38,735 nt of DNA from Vreelandella neptunia (GTDB lineage Bacteria; Pseudomonadota; Gammaproteobacteria; Pseudomonadales; Halomonadaceae). The notes beneath the pieces are model-generated. The model was not told where the DNA came from and ran no database searches. It saw only the letters and a list, made by a program, of their open reading frames with translations. Location: positions 1 to 38,735 of the forward strand of contig NZ_JAKVTW010000027.1 of NCBI RefSeq assembly GCF_022489065.1, written 5' to 3'. Shown here piece by piece: positions 16,284-25,201 of the stretch (position 1 is the stretch's first letter; every line of letters begins with the position of its first letter). Both the position numbers and the translations under genes were made by a program.

Positions 16284-17954
16284 CTAAACAGTTGCTGTAA
16301 GAAACTCGTTTAGCCGTTCCTCGAAGTTAAGCGCCTGTTTGTCGGCAGGCATCTTCATCTTGCGTTTTATTACCTTAAATGAAGGAATGTGTTTGGGGTA
16401 GTTGATCATTGGCGTTCTCAAATGATACATGCGAGCGCCCATCATCATGACCGCTTGCCCCATATCCATGGCTCTCAATTGATCCGGTGTTACCCTGAAC
16501 TCCTCAACTTCGCGCCAGCTTTCACCCATGCCGCCGCCATCGGACATGCTGGATTGTGGGGTGGTTCTCAAATACTGCGCACTCTCTCCCTGGTTAGCCG
16601 AGACTGAGACAGTACGTTGAAAACGCTTGGTTTTACCTAGTATTTCTGCGGCCTCTTCAGGGCTGTCTTTCGCACCGAACTTGAAGAATATTTTGTTCCA
16701 TGTGTTCTGTATCACGATGTCTGCAAAGTCTGGCGAGACTCGATTAAGCTGGCTGAAGGACTGGAAGGCTGGAATCAGTGCGATATTGGCCGATCGCGCC
16801 TGCTCGAAGAGACGCCCTACCCCTTCCATTACGTAAGCACCCATTTCATCCAGAAGTGCGATGAAATGCTCTGGCCTTTCGCCCTTGGGTAAATCCTGAA
16901 TGTAGGCAACAGCAGAGCGAATGTCCGAGACGATCATTTTCCCTAGGTTGAGGGCTGCGGTGTCCTTTCCCATCGTCGGAAGCGAGACATAAAGCATGTG
17001 GCCCTTACGAATAATCTCGGTAAGCACGATTTCCGGGGCATAAACGTTGAAGACCTTTCCAAACTTACCCTGGGCGAACAGTGCAATCCGGCCTGCCATC
17101 CCGCCCAGCGTTTGCTTCATGCGGTTGAGGTCGATTTTTGTCCCTTCCTTGGTACGGGTACGGAACTGATCGAGGAAGATCGATAGCGCCCTCTTCTCAG
17201 GCCCTTGAGGAGTCATTCTCTCCAAGTTTTCAAGGGCTCTATCGGACTGCAATAGAATTGATAGATCTCCGAAGTGATATAACTGACCGGAGGCTTGCAG
17301 AGCGGCAATGATGACAGTGAGTGCATGATTGGCGGATTGCCTGTAGTGATCGGCGCCTGGATTGTTCTCCGCAGAAGGAATGAGGTTCATCAGCCGCGAT
17401 GCCACTTCATCAGGATCGCCGTGGAGAACAGGGTTATAGGTATTGGCGTTATCGGGGTCTGACACGTCGATAATGTAGAGTTCATCTTCGCGGCCTGTCA
17501 CCTTGGCCATGTACGCTAGGTGATCCCGAGTGTCCCGATCGATCTTGGCGTCAATGAATAGCCATCCGCGCCCACGCGCAGTTTGCTGCCAGAGGATATA
17601 TTCACCAAGAGTAGTCTTACCCACACCAGACTGACCCACGATCGCAGTGTGTCGCTGCCCGAGGATGTCGGGCATGTTGATTCGAGTATTTTTGTCGGTG
17701 GTCAGGCCGATATGTAAGGAAGGCCCCTTATCATCTACTGGCTCGTCTGAAGGCAGCACGAAGCCCTCTCGGGAATCCTCGTCGTACTGGCGCAGCTTGG
17801 CCATAGCCTGGCTCCATGTGAGCTGCGCCATGCCCAGCGAACCCAGGACGCCAGCAGGCCATGCTGGGAAGGTGCCGACAGCCCAAGGTGTAGCGGCCGC
17901 AACGCCGGCTGCAATGGCGGTAAGTGCCAGCGCATCCATTCTGCCGGCTATCAT
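16284..17954 (-). CDS. traD: TraD, type IV coupling protein
   Basis: A 556-residue VirD4/TraD-family ATPase. Two hydrophobic segments lie in the first 50 residues (about 7-28 and 32-48). Walker A is GQSGVGKTT at about 107-115, and Walker B is FIALLDEMG near residue 365. The FQSFSQL and IIQNTWNKIFF blocks follow, as in F-type TraD. The protein delivers the relaxase-DNA complex to the T4SS channel at the inner membrane. It ends near 556, well short of F TraD (about 717), so the F-specific TraM-binding tail is missing or different. The ATG at 17954 has GGAGGA 6 nt upstream; a TTG at 17960 is rejected. The start overlaps the end of the 137-residue gene. Confidence 0.92.
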   Translation of the reverse strand: MIAGRMDALALTAIAAGVAAATPWAVGTFPAWPAGVLGSLGMAQLTWSQAMAKLRQYDEDSREGFVLPSDEPVDDKGPSLHIGLTTDKNTRINMPDILGQRHTAIVGQSGVGKTTLGEYILWQQTARGRGWLFIDAKIDRDTRDHLAYMAKVTGREDELYIIDVSDPDNANTYNPVLHGDPDEVASRLMNLIPSAENNPGADHYRQSANHALTVIIAALQASGQLYHFGDLSILLQSDRALENLERMTPQGPEKRALSIFLDQFRTRTKEGTKIDLNRMKQTLGGMAGRIALFAQGKFGKVFNVYAPEIVLTEIIRKGHMLYVSLPTMGKDTAALNLGKMIVSDIRSAVAYIQDLPKGERPEHFIALLDEMGAYVMEGVGRLFEQARSANIALIPAFQSFSQLNRVSPDFADIVIQNTWNKIFFKFGAKDSPEEAAEILGKTKRFQRTVSVSANQGESAQYLRTTPQSSMSDGGGMGESWREVEEFRVTPDQLRAMDMGQAVMMMGARMYHLRTPMINYPKHIPSFKVIKRKMKMPADKQALNFEERLNEFLTATV

Positions 17955-18364
17955 GGGCAATCCTCCAGCGTCACGCTATCAGCACGGAACATCCCGGCTG
18001 CCCATGCAGAGGGGGCGATGTAGCTACGGCTGTCGGGCAGCGGTGCCTGATGGCAGCGAATCATCAAAGATGAGCTGTCGTCCAGAGGATGAAGGCTTAT
18101 GAGGTGTCCTGGGTAGGACGCGAAGACTAGAACTCCGATATAGCCATGGGGCAAATCTTCTGGTGGATTGCCTCCAAGGTTCAGCGACCAGGCATTGAGC
18201 CAATCTAGCTGGCTGGTCACCATAAGCGACTTGCTAAGTAGCGCGCCAGCATCATGACCGCCATAAAGCTGATGCGCGGGTTCATTGGCGCCTTCCTGAG
18301 CATTGGCAAACAAAGGCATGGTTGTTGCCACCATGATCAGCGCAGCCTTGAAAAGAGTTTGCAT
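17951..18364 (-). CDS. Small exported protein of the tra operon, unknown
   Basis: A 137-residue protein with a clear signal peptide (MQTLFKAALIMVATTMPLFANA, cleavage near 22). The mature part has two Cys (in IRCHQ and the C-terminal LEDCP) that could form a disulfide, and a YIGVLVFASYPGHLISLHP stretch suggesting a beta core. It lies between the PKD-like protein and traD, its 3' end overlapping the traD start by 4 nt, so it is co-translated with conjugation genes. A periplasmic T4SS accessory role is inferred from position only. Confidence 0.72.
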   Translation of the reverse strand: MQTLFKAALIMVATTMPLFANAQEGANEPAHQLYGGHDAGALLSKSLMVTSQLDWLNAWSLNLGGNPPEDLPHGYIGVLVFASYPGHLISLHPLDDSSSLMIRCHQAPLPDSRSYIAPSAWAAGMFRADSVTLEDCP

Positions 18365-18954
18365 TATTTGTTGTTCCTATCAAAGAAGCCACTGGGCAAA
18401 CGATCCCTGCCACCAGCCCCACTAACGCTCGGCAGCATGTTGTTGGGTAGCGATCTTCCTCCTGGAACAAGCGAGTCAATAAAGGAATGCCACATGCTAT
18501 ATTGAAATTGCTCGGTATATGCATTGCCTGAAGTAGTCACGAACGTAATCCTGCCGGTATAGACAATACTTCCATGAGGTGTAATGGCACCCTCCTTATT
18601 GCGGTGGCCATACGTATGGTAGGCGGGTGTGCCAGGGGTCACTGTGGTCGGACTTGAGCCGTCACCCCAGTCGACAACTGCTTTTTCAACTCTTCTAACG
18701 TTCTGCCCACCGTTCTCAAAGGACGTATAAGTGAGCGATACATCTAGCTGGGTTTCTAGGCCTACATACCCATTATTGGGCGTGAACATGAAAGGCCTCT
18801 GCCCCGCGTTCTGCACAACTTCCTCTGAACCGGCTGCACCCGATGCCAGCGCTTCAGCTTGGGCAGTGATTCGGTCTACTGGGCTCCCGAAGGAGCCAGT
18901 AGATGCCAATACCATCACCACACAAGTAGCTTGAATTAAAGCTATCTTGCCCAT
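18364..18954 (-). CDS. Exported PKD-like domain protein of the tra operon
   Basis: A 196-residue protein. The signal peptide covers about residues 1-23 (ending STGSFG). The central region, about 80-155, has features of a PKD/Ig-like beta-sandwich: VDWGDGSSPTTVTPG then YHTYGHRN, GSIVYTGRITFVTTSG. The WGDG-plus-YHTY pair is the classic PKD signature. PKD domains usually serve in protein-protein or glycan contacts outside the cell. It overlaps the 3' end of the TraN-like gene by 13 nt and the next gene by one base. It is a likely cell-envelope partner of the mating-pair complex (inference). Confidence 0.72.
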   Translation of the reverse strand: MGKIALIQATCVVMVLASTGSFGSPVDRITAQAEALASGAAGSEEVVQNAGQRPFMFTPNNGYVGLETQLDVSLTYTSFENGGQNVRRVEKAVVDWGDGSSPTTVTPGTPAYHTYGHRNKEGAITPHGSIVYTGRITFVTTSGNAYTEQFQYSMWHSFIDSLVPGGRSLPNNMLPSVSGAGGRDRLPSGFFDRNNK

Positions 18955-21161
18955 GTCTGGTTGAACTCCGATTGTGCTTTTTCCGACAACGTTTCCACGT
19001 ACTCCGAGAAATCCATATCGCCGAGATCAAGTGCAAGGAACTCGTCAATAGTGAACCCGGTGCAGTCTGGCTTGTACTGACGATCGTAAGTTGTGGAGGC
19101 CTTTGTCACACAGCTACCCAAAACCTTTAGCATGCACGGCTCGTATTTCTTTTCTGAGTAGGTGTACCAAGGCTTAGCTGTAAGATTGACTTCAATTGAA
19201 GCTCTAAACTCACATTCCTCAACGGAACATCCACCAGTGAGAGTCACTGGTGGACTGTTGCTGACATAGTTATTCAAATTAGTAATGTCATTCTGGATGT
19301 TGACTTCATTCCACGCCGCATTGTCATAGCATTCATATGATGAACCGATACACATGCGCAGCCCTCTGGAAGGGGATTCTGAACCTAGAGGGTTTGTATA
19401 TGCCTCGAAGTGAACATTGTTATGCGCCCAAGAAAACTCGCCCCAGCCATCATTAGGAAAATTGATTGGCCACTTCATATCTAAGGGAATGCGCATCTGA
19501 CCACCAGCGCCAGCTTTCCAAGCGTGAACTTTGTATTCACAGCTGCCATCTTCAAAACACCCACCTTCTACAACCGAATATCGGTTGATCGCACGGGTGT
19601 GATGATCCTCTGCTGCTAAGCGATGGGTTTCCCAGCCTGGGCTAAAGCCATAAACAGGGTGATCAGGCGGTGCCCCGCATGACGATTCAGAGCAGACCGC
19701 TGCATAAATGTCTGGGCTTGAAGGGCAGTCGTATCTAGATAACATCGAATTGGTAAAGCCTTCATCGGTAGAGCATTCCTCTTTCCACTGCCAGAACCGC
19801 ACTCGATTGCCGTTGGCATTTAGCTCGTTCGACCATCCTCCGGCAGAATTGTAAAAAGGAAACTCAATGCGCTTGGTAACAGCTCCACCTGCGTTTTGCG
19901 AAGCCAACTCGGCAAGCTGTTCTCGACCCTGTTCTTGAATAATTCTGGCAAGCATCGAGTCAAACTCGCACCAGCGTTGGTATCTATCCACCTGAGTTTG
20001 GGTGTTCGCAATCGACCATGGCCTTGTCCAATGTGCGCATATTTGCTTCGCGTAGGACATGTCACCTTTCGCAGGCGCGTTGTAAATATAATTTGCGAAC
20101 GTGCATAGCGTATTATTGGTGGGAACAAAGCCGGGTGTAACTTGGACGGCTCGTTTCGCCATGCGAGCAGCAGCAAGCTCTACATCTTCGAGGTCGCAGT
20201 AGTCAGCACCGATTCCTGTTGCCATAGAGATAAATGAGCTGGTCAAAACGACATCTTCTGGGTCTTCCTGACAGCATTGCATGTGCTCAATAGCATTTAG
20301 AATGTCTGCCGAAGCAGTGCCAGCCAAGACAGCTCCAAGCGGTCCGCCAAAATACGTTGCCAAAACCGTTGATACGGTTGCGTTAAATTCCATCATGCGA
20401 CGGAAATCGCTTGTAATCGCTTTGCACTCGCGCTCCATGCCAGAAAAGATCCGCATGTTTTCATCTAGCCCACCCTCGGCAGCGATCATGTCCATGACAC
20501 CTGCCGCTGCAATAGCGTCTGAGAAGGCGCCTTCATCATCGCTAACTTCAGGCATAATTTCGTAGGAGCTAGGATCGCATTTCCCATCTTCCCGACATGT
20601 ATATGTCTGTTCCTGCCGAACGCATAAACCGTCTTGCTTTATGGTGCAGTCGTAGCTCGTTATGTTGCAGTTCGGGTCGTTATTGCAACGTGGTGTCTCG
20701 CCGATGTAACAGCGCTTAGTTACTTTTTGGCCAACAATATTACCAGAAGCATCTTTTATATCTGTCCTGCTTATATCTGGGCCACAGCCATAAGAAGTGT
20801 CGGCACTACATGTGGACTCGCTCTTTTGCCATTCTTCGATCCAACTGTCAGGAAGAATGCGTGAATATTGCGAATAGGTCGCTGGATATGTTTCTCCAAA
20901 CGTGTTTACCAACTCCCAGTCATCATCGTTCTGTAGTGCTTCGAGATTGCAAGTGTGGCTATATGGATCGCCGTAACATCTATAAGTAACGGCATATTCC
21001 CAGCACTCTCGTCTGACTGTTTTACCCATTATCGTTCTGGGGGCAGAATCAATACATGTCTCTCCGACCTTGTAGCACTCTTGGTAGTCGCTTAAAGCCC
21101 CAAAGGTAACCTGGGGTATTATTAGGTAGATTAATAAAGCTACTAAATGAATATATTTCAT
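18942..21161 (-). CDS. traN: TraN-like outer-membrane mating-pair stabilisation protein, C-terminal piece
   Basis: A 739-residue Cys-rich exported protein. It has its own signal peptide (MKYIHLVALLIYLIIPQVTFG), followed by the TraN-type repeat C-x6-C-x3-APRTIMGKTVRRECWEYAVTYRC and further Cys pairs (PRCNNDPNCNITSYDC). A helical region at about 210-300 with MMEFNATVSTVLATYFGGPLGAVLAG and EHMQCCQ is typical of TraN. A long Cys-poor to Cys-rich tail ends near 739. TraN sits in the outer membrane and stabilises mating pairs by contacting recipient surface proteins. It starts 3 nt after the stop of the upstream TraN N-terminal-like gene. GC looks lower than in the neighbours. The disulfide-rich fold should depend on Dsb/TraF-type enzymes. 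Confidence 0.82.
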   Translation of the reverse strand: MKYIHLVALLIYLIIPQVTFGALSDYQECYKVGETCIDSAPRTIMGKTVRRECWEYAVTYRCYGDPYSHTCNLEALQNDDDWELVNTFGETYPATYSQYSRILPDSWIEEWQKSESTCSADTSYGCGPDISRTDIKDASGNIVGQKVTKRCYIGETPRCNNDPNCNITSYDCTIKQDGLCVRQEQTYTCREDGKCDPSSYEIMPEVSDDEGAFSDAIAAAGVMDMIAAEGGLDENMRIFSGMERECKAITSDFRRMMEFNATVSTVLATYFGGPLGAVLAGTASADILNAIEHMQCCQEDPEDVVLTSSFISMATGIGADYCDLEDVELAAARMAKRAVQVTPGFVPTNNTLCTFANYIYNAPAKGDMSYAKQICAHWTRPWSIANTQTQVDRYQRWCEFDSMLARIIQEQGREQLAELASQNAGGAVTKRIEFPFYNSAGGWSNELNANGNRVRFWQWKEECSTDEGFTNSMLSRYDCPSSPDIYAAVCSESSCGAPPDHPVYGFSPGWETHRLAAEDHHTRAINRYSVVEGGCFEDGSCEYKVHAWKAGAGGQMRIPLDMKWPINFPNDGWGEFSWAHNNVHFEAYTNPLGSESPSRGLRMCIGSSYECYDNAAWNEVNIQNDITNLNNYVSNSPPVTLTGGCSVEECEFRASIEVNLTAKPWYTYSEKKYEPCMLKVLGSCVTKASTTYDRQYKPDCTGFTIDEFLALDLGDMDFSEYVETLSEKAQSEFNQTWAR

Positions 21162-21164
21162 AGT

Positions 21165-22532
21165 TTATAACTCAGGCCGTCTGCTTTCTAAACCAGTACA
21201 TTCATCGATCACTCTATCTGTGAATTCGATTCTCATTGGTATAGGGAAGCTATTTGAACCTGCATAGCTTATGTTCTTGCAAGGGTTTTCAAAGTAAGCT
21301 GTGACATTGCAGGTAGTGCCATTACAGTTCTGCTCGTAAGCTACTCGAAAACATTTACTACCGCTAAAGTCCTCTATAACAGTTGTTTTAGGTACAGTAG
21401 TGTTTAATCCGCCACTGACAACATTTGAGTGAGGGCCTGTATGACGTGAACCATCTGACTTCTTTACCGTGTCATAGACAACTCGGTAGCCTTGGTCTTG
21501 GCAGTAAAAGTTATATCTGAGGTAATCGACGCAGCTAGGGCAGGGGTCGCTCGTTATAGTTAAAAGGTGATCGCCATTATTACATGTCGGTATTTTTATT
21601 CCCGTCACCTCAAGTTTTCTAGCGCAGCTAAACTCTGCGGAGTCTCTTCTTACCTCACACTCCCGAGATTCAGGCTCACAAGTAACGAGTCTTGTTGGTA
21701 TATCGACCACGCAGGAATCGGTTGTGATTTTATCCGGCTTGCATTCTCCCCCCACATTGATGTCAAGAAAATCAATTGTTCTTGGGTCGTTGGGGTCACA
21801 TGAAACTGGAATATCACCTTCACTGAACAGTTGATTTATTTGATTGCCGAGACACTTTGAACGATCATCAGCAAAATTGCTGCCACGTTCAAAAGTAGGG
21901 TTATCCCGAACATCACTAATGGTATTAGACGGGTGATTCGGGTCTTGATTGACTCTATCATTCCCTTTCTGACGCATGTCATTGCCCCCCCATGCATCCC
22001 CGTGAAGTTGGTGCATAGTCATGGTGCAAGACGATGAAGAACATTCAGCCTCGACTCGATATGCTCCGTAAAGGTTGCCTCTGCTGAAGGCGGCTTCTCC
22101 CCCGGACGGTATTTCTCTTGTGACCGTATAGCGGTTCTCGCTACACCGTATTCCCTGAGTTAGTGCGTCACATACGGAAACACTGATCCGCTCAAGCTCA
22201 CCATTGTCGCTTTGTTCACACTCTTCGATAAAAACTCGAATGCCGCCTGCAGTGAGGCGAGCCCCGTCGCGGCATCTAAAGTTTCGCTGCTGTTTCTGTT
22301 TAACTTGAAGCCCCACCTCCCCTCCAAGCTCACCAGAGGTTTTCGTATCCTCAAGACCCAGGCTCGATGTAGCTGATCGGAAGGCGTTGTTTGGGTTGAA
22401 ATCCCTGGCCCAGGCTCCCCCAGCATTCATTCCAGCTTGGTTAGGGGTGGCCATCGCCACGTCGCTCAAGGGCACGAGGGCCGCAAAAGCGGCCCCCATG
22501 GCAAACAGTTTTAAGCAAGAGCCCTTCGGCAT
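21165..22532 (-). CDS. TraN-like Cys-rich exported protein, N-terminal piece
   Basis: A 455-residue Cys-rich exported protein with a signal peptide (MPKGSCLKLFAMGAAFAALVPLSDVAMA). An NPNNAFRSATSS region and a beta-rich part follow, then many Cys (for example ECKPDKITTDSCVV, TCEPESRECEV, DPCPSC). The pattern resembles the N-terminal half of large TraN proteins, and it directly precedes a second TraN-like gene with a 3-nt gap. The start at 22532, with GGAGGAG about 3-4 nt upstream, is preferred to a longer frame reaching 22634, because it gives the signal peptide. It overlaps the trbC stop. It may be a split traN or a dedicated partner protein. Confidence 0.7.
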   Translation of the reverse strand: MPKGSCLKLFAMGAAFAALVPLSDVAMATPNQAGMNAGGAWARDFNPNNAFRSATSSLGLEDTKTSGELGGEVGLQVKQKQQRNFRCRDGARLTAGGIRVFIEECEQSDNGELERISVSVCDALTQGIRCSENRYTVTREIPSGGEAAFSRGNLYGAYRVEAECSSSSCTMTMHQLHGDAWGGNDMRQKGNDRVNQDPNHPSNTISDVRDNPTFERGSNFADDRSKCLGNQINQLFSEGDIPVSCDPNDPRTIDFLDINVGGECKPDKITTDSCVVDIPTRLVTCEPESRECEVRRDSAEFSCARKLEVTGIKIPTCNNGDHLLTITSDPCPSCVDYLRYNFYCQDQGYRVVYDTVKKSDGSRHTGPHSNVVSGGLNTTVPKTTVIEDFSGSKCFRVAYEQNCNGTTCNVTAYFENPCKNISYAGSNSFPIPMRIEFTDRVIDECTGLESRRPEL

Positions 22533-22533
22533 G

Positions 22534-23511
22534 TCACTCCTCCCAGAGATGATCAATATTCTGTCCCGCGGGACCAACGGCCGGCCCCATTGGCGTGTCG
22601 TAAACTTCGCGATCAGTGCCTTGATAGCGCTCACGGAGTCGTTGTGCGTTGCGCTCAGCTAGCTCGTCGCTCATCGACTCCCACTGTGCTGACGCAACGC
22701 CTCCCTGCTCAGGAGCGCTTTCGGCGCCCTCGCCCTTGAGCGCATTGATGTAGACCTCGGCATTGCCGGCACCGCCTTTGTTGAATTGCTCTAAGGCATA
22801 TAGGGCAGTTACTGACCCTTCAGCCTTCCAGTAATTGTCTGGGTTGCCCTTAGGGCATCCCTGGTACTCGAGCTGCTGACCATCGATTTCGCCTATTTGG
22901 CGCTTGGCGGTCTGACACACGCCCATGGGATCTTCCTTGGCAAGGACAATCGTGGGCACGGTCTCGATCTCGTAGGTATCGAACAGTCGCGGGTCGATCT
23001 GGATCGGTGCTGTCATGCCTCCCGGACGTAGCACCTTCAGCAAGCGCTCCATGGTGAAGTCACGGAGCGTCATACCCGGCTCCACTCCGCGCAGAACCAG
23101 CTCGCCTCCTGCTCTGGCTGCATCAAGTGCATAGCCACGAATCAAGCTTTCGGGCATTGAAAATGAGATGAAGAAATACAGTCGATCCTGTTCACCTAGG
23201 TCTAACGAATCCCTCAGTGCTTGCCATTCAGCGGCCATTTCAGGGTCTGCGATCCCCCCGGTCTGACCTTGGGCCCGGACGTTTCCTAGCATCTCAGAGC
23301 CGGCTGCTTGGCCAGATGTTGATCCGCTTGTGTCCGCCCCCATCGCCTCCAGGATTGCCTCAGGGCTCTTCTGGCCATCGAATAGGTCAGTAAGCGCCTG
23401 TGACCCTTGAAGAGCAGAGAAAGCGTCTTGGGCGGCTTCTACGGTTGTTTGTTGGCTTAACGCAGATGTGCTGAATAGCGTCAAAGTAATAGCGGTCAGA
23501 GTGCGCAGCAT
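22534..23511 (-). CDS. trbC: TrbC, F-type pilin assembly protein
   Basis: A 325-residue periplasmic protein with a signal peptide (about 1-19, ending SALS). The central domain, about 105-215, matches TrbC: LYFFISFSMPESLIRGYALDAARAG, LVLRGVEPG, FDTYEIETVPTIVLAKED, a thioredoxin-like fold without CxxC. TrbC works with TraW in F-pilus assembly (in F the two interact). The C-terminal 80 residues are polar and helical. The gene overlaps traU by 16 nt and precedes the traN pieces, the conserved W-U-TrbC-N order. Confidence 0.9.
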   Translation of the reverse strand: MLRTLTAITLTLFSTSALSQQTTVEAAQDAFSALQGSQALTDLFDGQKSPEAILEAMGADTSGSTSGQAAGSEMLGNVRAQGQTGGIADPEMAAEWQALRDSLDLGEQDRLYFFISFSMPESLIRGYALDAARAGGELVLRGVEPGMTLRDFTMERLLKVLRPGGMTAPIQIDPRLFDTYEIETVPTIVLAKEDPMGVCQTAKRQIGEIDGQQLEYQGCPKGNPDNYWKAEGSVTALYALEQFNKGGAGNAEVYINALKGEGAESAPEQGGVASAQWESMSDELAERNAQRLRERYQGTDREVYDTPMGPAVGPAGQNIDHLWEE

Positions 23512-24503
23512 TGCTTACCTACCCAGATCAAGAATGCGGAATCAGTACGAACAGCGGTGTTGGCGGGAGGCAGCATCCCCCAGCGGAACTCGGACATTCC
23601 AAGAACAGCAGTTTGGTTGCTGGCAACAGGGGCCACCGGGTCAATACGGTATTGGCTGCGAATCATGTTCGGCAGGTAAACGGATTGGCATTCAGCCCAA
23701 GGGCCGGTCGTTGATAACAGGCCCGCCATGCGTGTCTTACGCTGCATGTACTTGCCAAGGATGTGGAGATTCCCACCTTGGGGGGAGCTGTGAGTGGTGC
23801 TTGAACCAGTGAGGGGATACACGACGCCCTGAGAACCCTGACACCAGAACATCATGTCTAGGGGGCGACCCGCTGCAGAAGCTACGGCGTCAGGGATGCA
23901 CGAGAGAGCACCAACTGGATTGGCGAAGAGAGCTGACTCTGGAAATGCAATGGATGTCCAAGTGTCATCCTGCCAAGTGGCGTCGACCTCAGTGAGGTCT
24001 GCAAGGTTAAACCCGGAGGTATTCATGCACCCCAGCGAACTCATCATGTTGAGTACACTGAACAGAGGGTAGATATACCAGTGGATTTGCATCCTGGTAA
24101 CGCTGCTATCTCCACGTCCCGAGCCATACGTTTGGTTAGAAGTCAGGGAGTCGTATCCGGTTAGTACCTGCGTGCCACCGAGAGTCGACATACAGCCAGG
24201 TGTTCGCGCCACTTCAGCGAGGAACGTTGGTTCCCAGAACGTCATGCCGATACCTGGCATGTCGATGCCATAGGGCCCAGGACACAAACAGATTGGGTCC
24301 ATGTGCATAAGGGAAGGATTAGACCCACCCCCCATGGAAATTCCAGCTACCGTTACCGGAAACATGTTGTTCCAGTTCGGGTCGTTGATGGGATTGAAAA
24401 TCTCTCCCCGACATGCGGCAGAGCCCGATAACGGGGATGCACTATAGGCGCTCCCCGTTGTGAGAGCTGCAACAGTCAGAACAGAGAGTAGTAACCTCTT
24501 CAT
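23496..24503 (-). CDS. traU: TraU, F-type DNA transfer/pilus assembly protein
   Basis: A 335-residue periplasmic protein with a signal peptide (MKRLLLSVLTVAALTTGSAYS). It matches TraU through the CRGEIFNPINDPNWNNMFPVTVAG start, CLCPGP near residue 73-78, the repeated Trp/Tyr-rich middle part with Cys residues (PGCMSTLGG, SLGCMN), MFWCQGSQGVVYPLTG, and the C-terminal RTDSAFLIWVGKQCC. TraU is needed mainly for DNA transfer in the F system. The ATG overlaps the traW stop by 4 nt. Confidence 0.93.
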   Translation of the reverse strand: MKRLLLSVLTVAALTTGSAYSASPLSGSAACRGEIFNPINDPNWNNMFPVTVAGISMGGGSNPSLMHMDPICLCPGPYGIDMPGIGMTFWEPTFLAEVARTPGCMSTLGGTQVLTGYDSLTSNQTYGSGRGDSSVTRMQIHWYIYPLFSVLNMMSSLGCMNTSGFNLADLTEVDATWQDDTWTSIAFPESALFANPVGALSCIPDAVASAAGRPLDMMFWCQGSQGVVYPLTGSSTTHSSPQGGNLHILGKYMQRKTRMAGLLSTTGPWAECQSVYLPNMIRSQYRIDPVAPVASNQTAVLGMSEFRWGMLPPANTAVRTDSAFLIWVGKQCCAL

Positions 24504-25201
24504 GGCAGGTGTTCCTCGAGGGTGGTGACATCGTAGGGATAGGCGAAATGGGTCACTTCGATTACGTCAGGATGACTGTCCCGAACGCCAGCTAAAGAGG
24601 GGGTATGCGTAATGCCCAGCCGATCGAAATGCCATTCCTCTGCGAAGTACACGGCTTGGCCAAGATCAGACGCCAAACTGCCTGGATCTCCTGCTGTGAC
24701 GATTACTGTTAGGTTGGCTGGGTGGCGGGCCTTTAACGTCATGGCCAGTTCACGCTGATCATCGGCTCGAAGATCAACAACGAGGAGCCAGTTCTCTGGC
24801 TGTATGTGCTTGAGGGGGTTGACCTTGGTGCCGGCCTCATAGATGACTCCCCACTGGTATGTACCATCGGGTTGCCGCTTCAAGGCTTCGATGTCTTCAC
24901 CTAGCGTATAGGACGGATCTACGAAGTGAGTTTCGGTATGCTCGGCTATCGGGACGAACCAATCGGGGATGTCTCTCGTATGATTTTGAGCTTGCCCTGC
25001 TAGGTGCTCATTAACGGAGTCCCAGTCGACACCATGCGCCTCTGCCACGATCGCCAGCCGCATGTCGGGCTCTACGATTTCCCAAGTCGGGCCAAGTACA
25101 CCTAGGTCCTGATCAGAGGCAAGTGCGGTAGTGGATAAAGCAGCTCCTAAGAGTGCTACCGATAACGCGGCAATTTTACTATACTGTACTACGGTTTCCA
25201 T
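24500..25201 (-). CDS. traW: TraW, F-type pilus assembly protein
   Basis: A 233-residue periplasmic protein with a signal peptide ending near residue 28 (LSTTALAS). The DQDLGVLGPTWEIVEPDM start is the TraW signature (compare the family DLGTIGPTYPIAE), and the C-terminal WLLVVDLRADDQRE, VTAGDPGS, FDRLGITHTPSLA blocks also match. TraW binds TrbC in F-pilus assembly. Its start overlaps the last codons of the sigma-like regulator by 23 nt, so the regulator is the first gene of this operon. Confidence 0.9.
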   Translation of the reverse strand: METVVQYSKIAALSVALLGAALSTTALASDQDLGVLGPTWEIVEPDMRLAIVAEAHGVDWDSVNEHLAGQAQNHTRDIPDWFVPIAEHTETHFVDPSYTLGEDIEALKRQPDGTYQWGVIYEAGTKVNPLKHIQPENWLLVVDLRADDQRELAMTLKARHPANLTVIVTAGDPGSLASDLGQAVYFAEEWHFDRLGITHTPSLAGVRDSHPDVIEVTHFAYPYDVTTLEEHLP

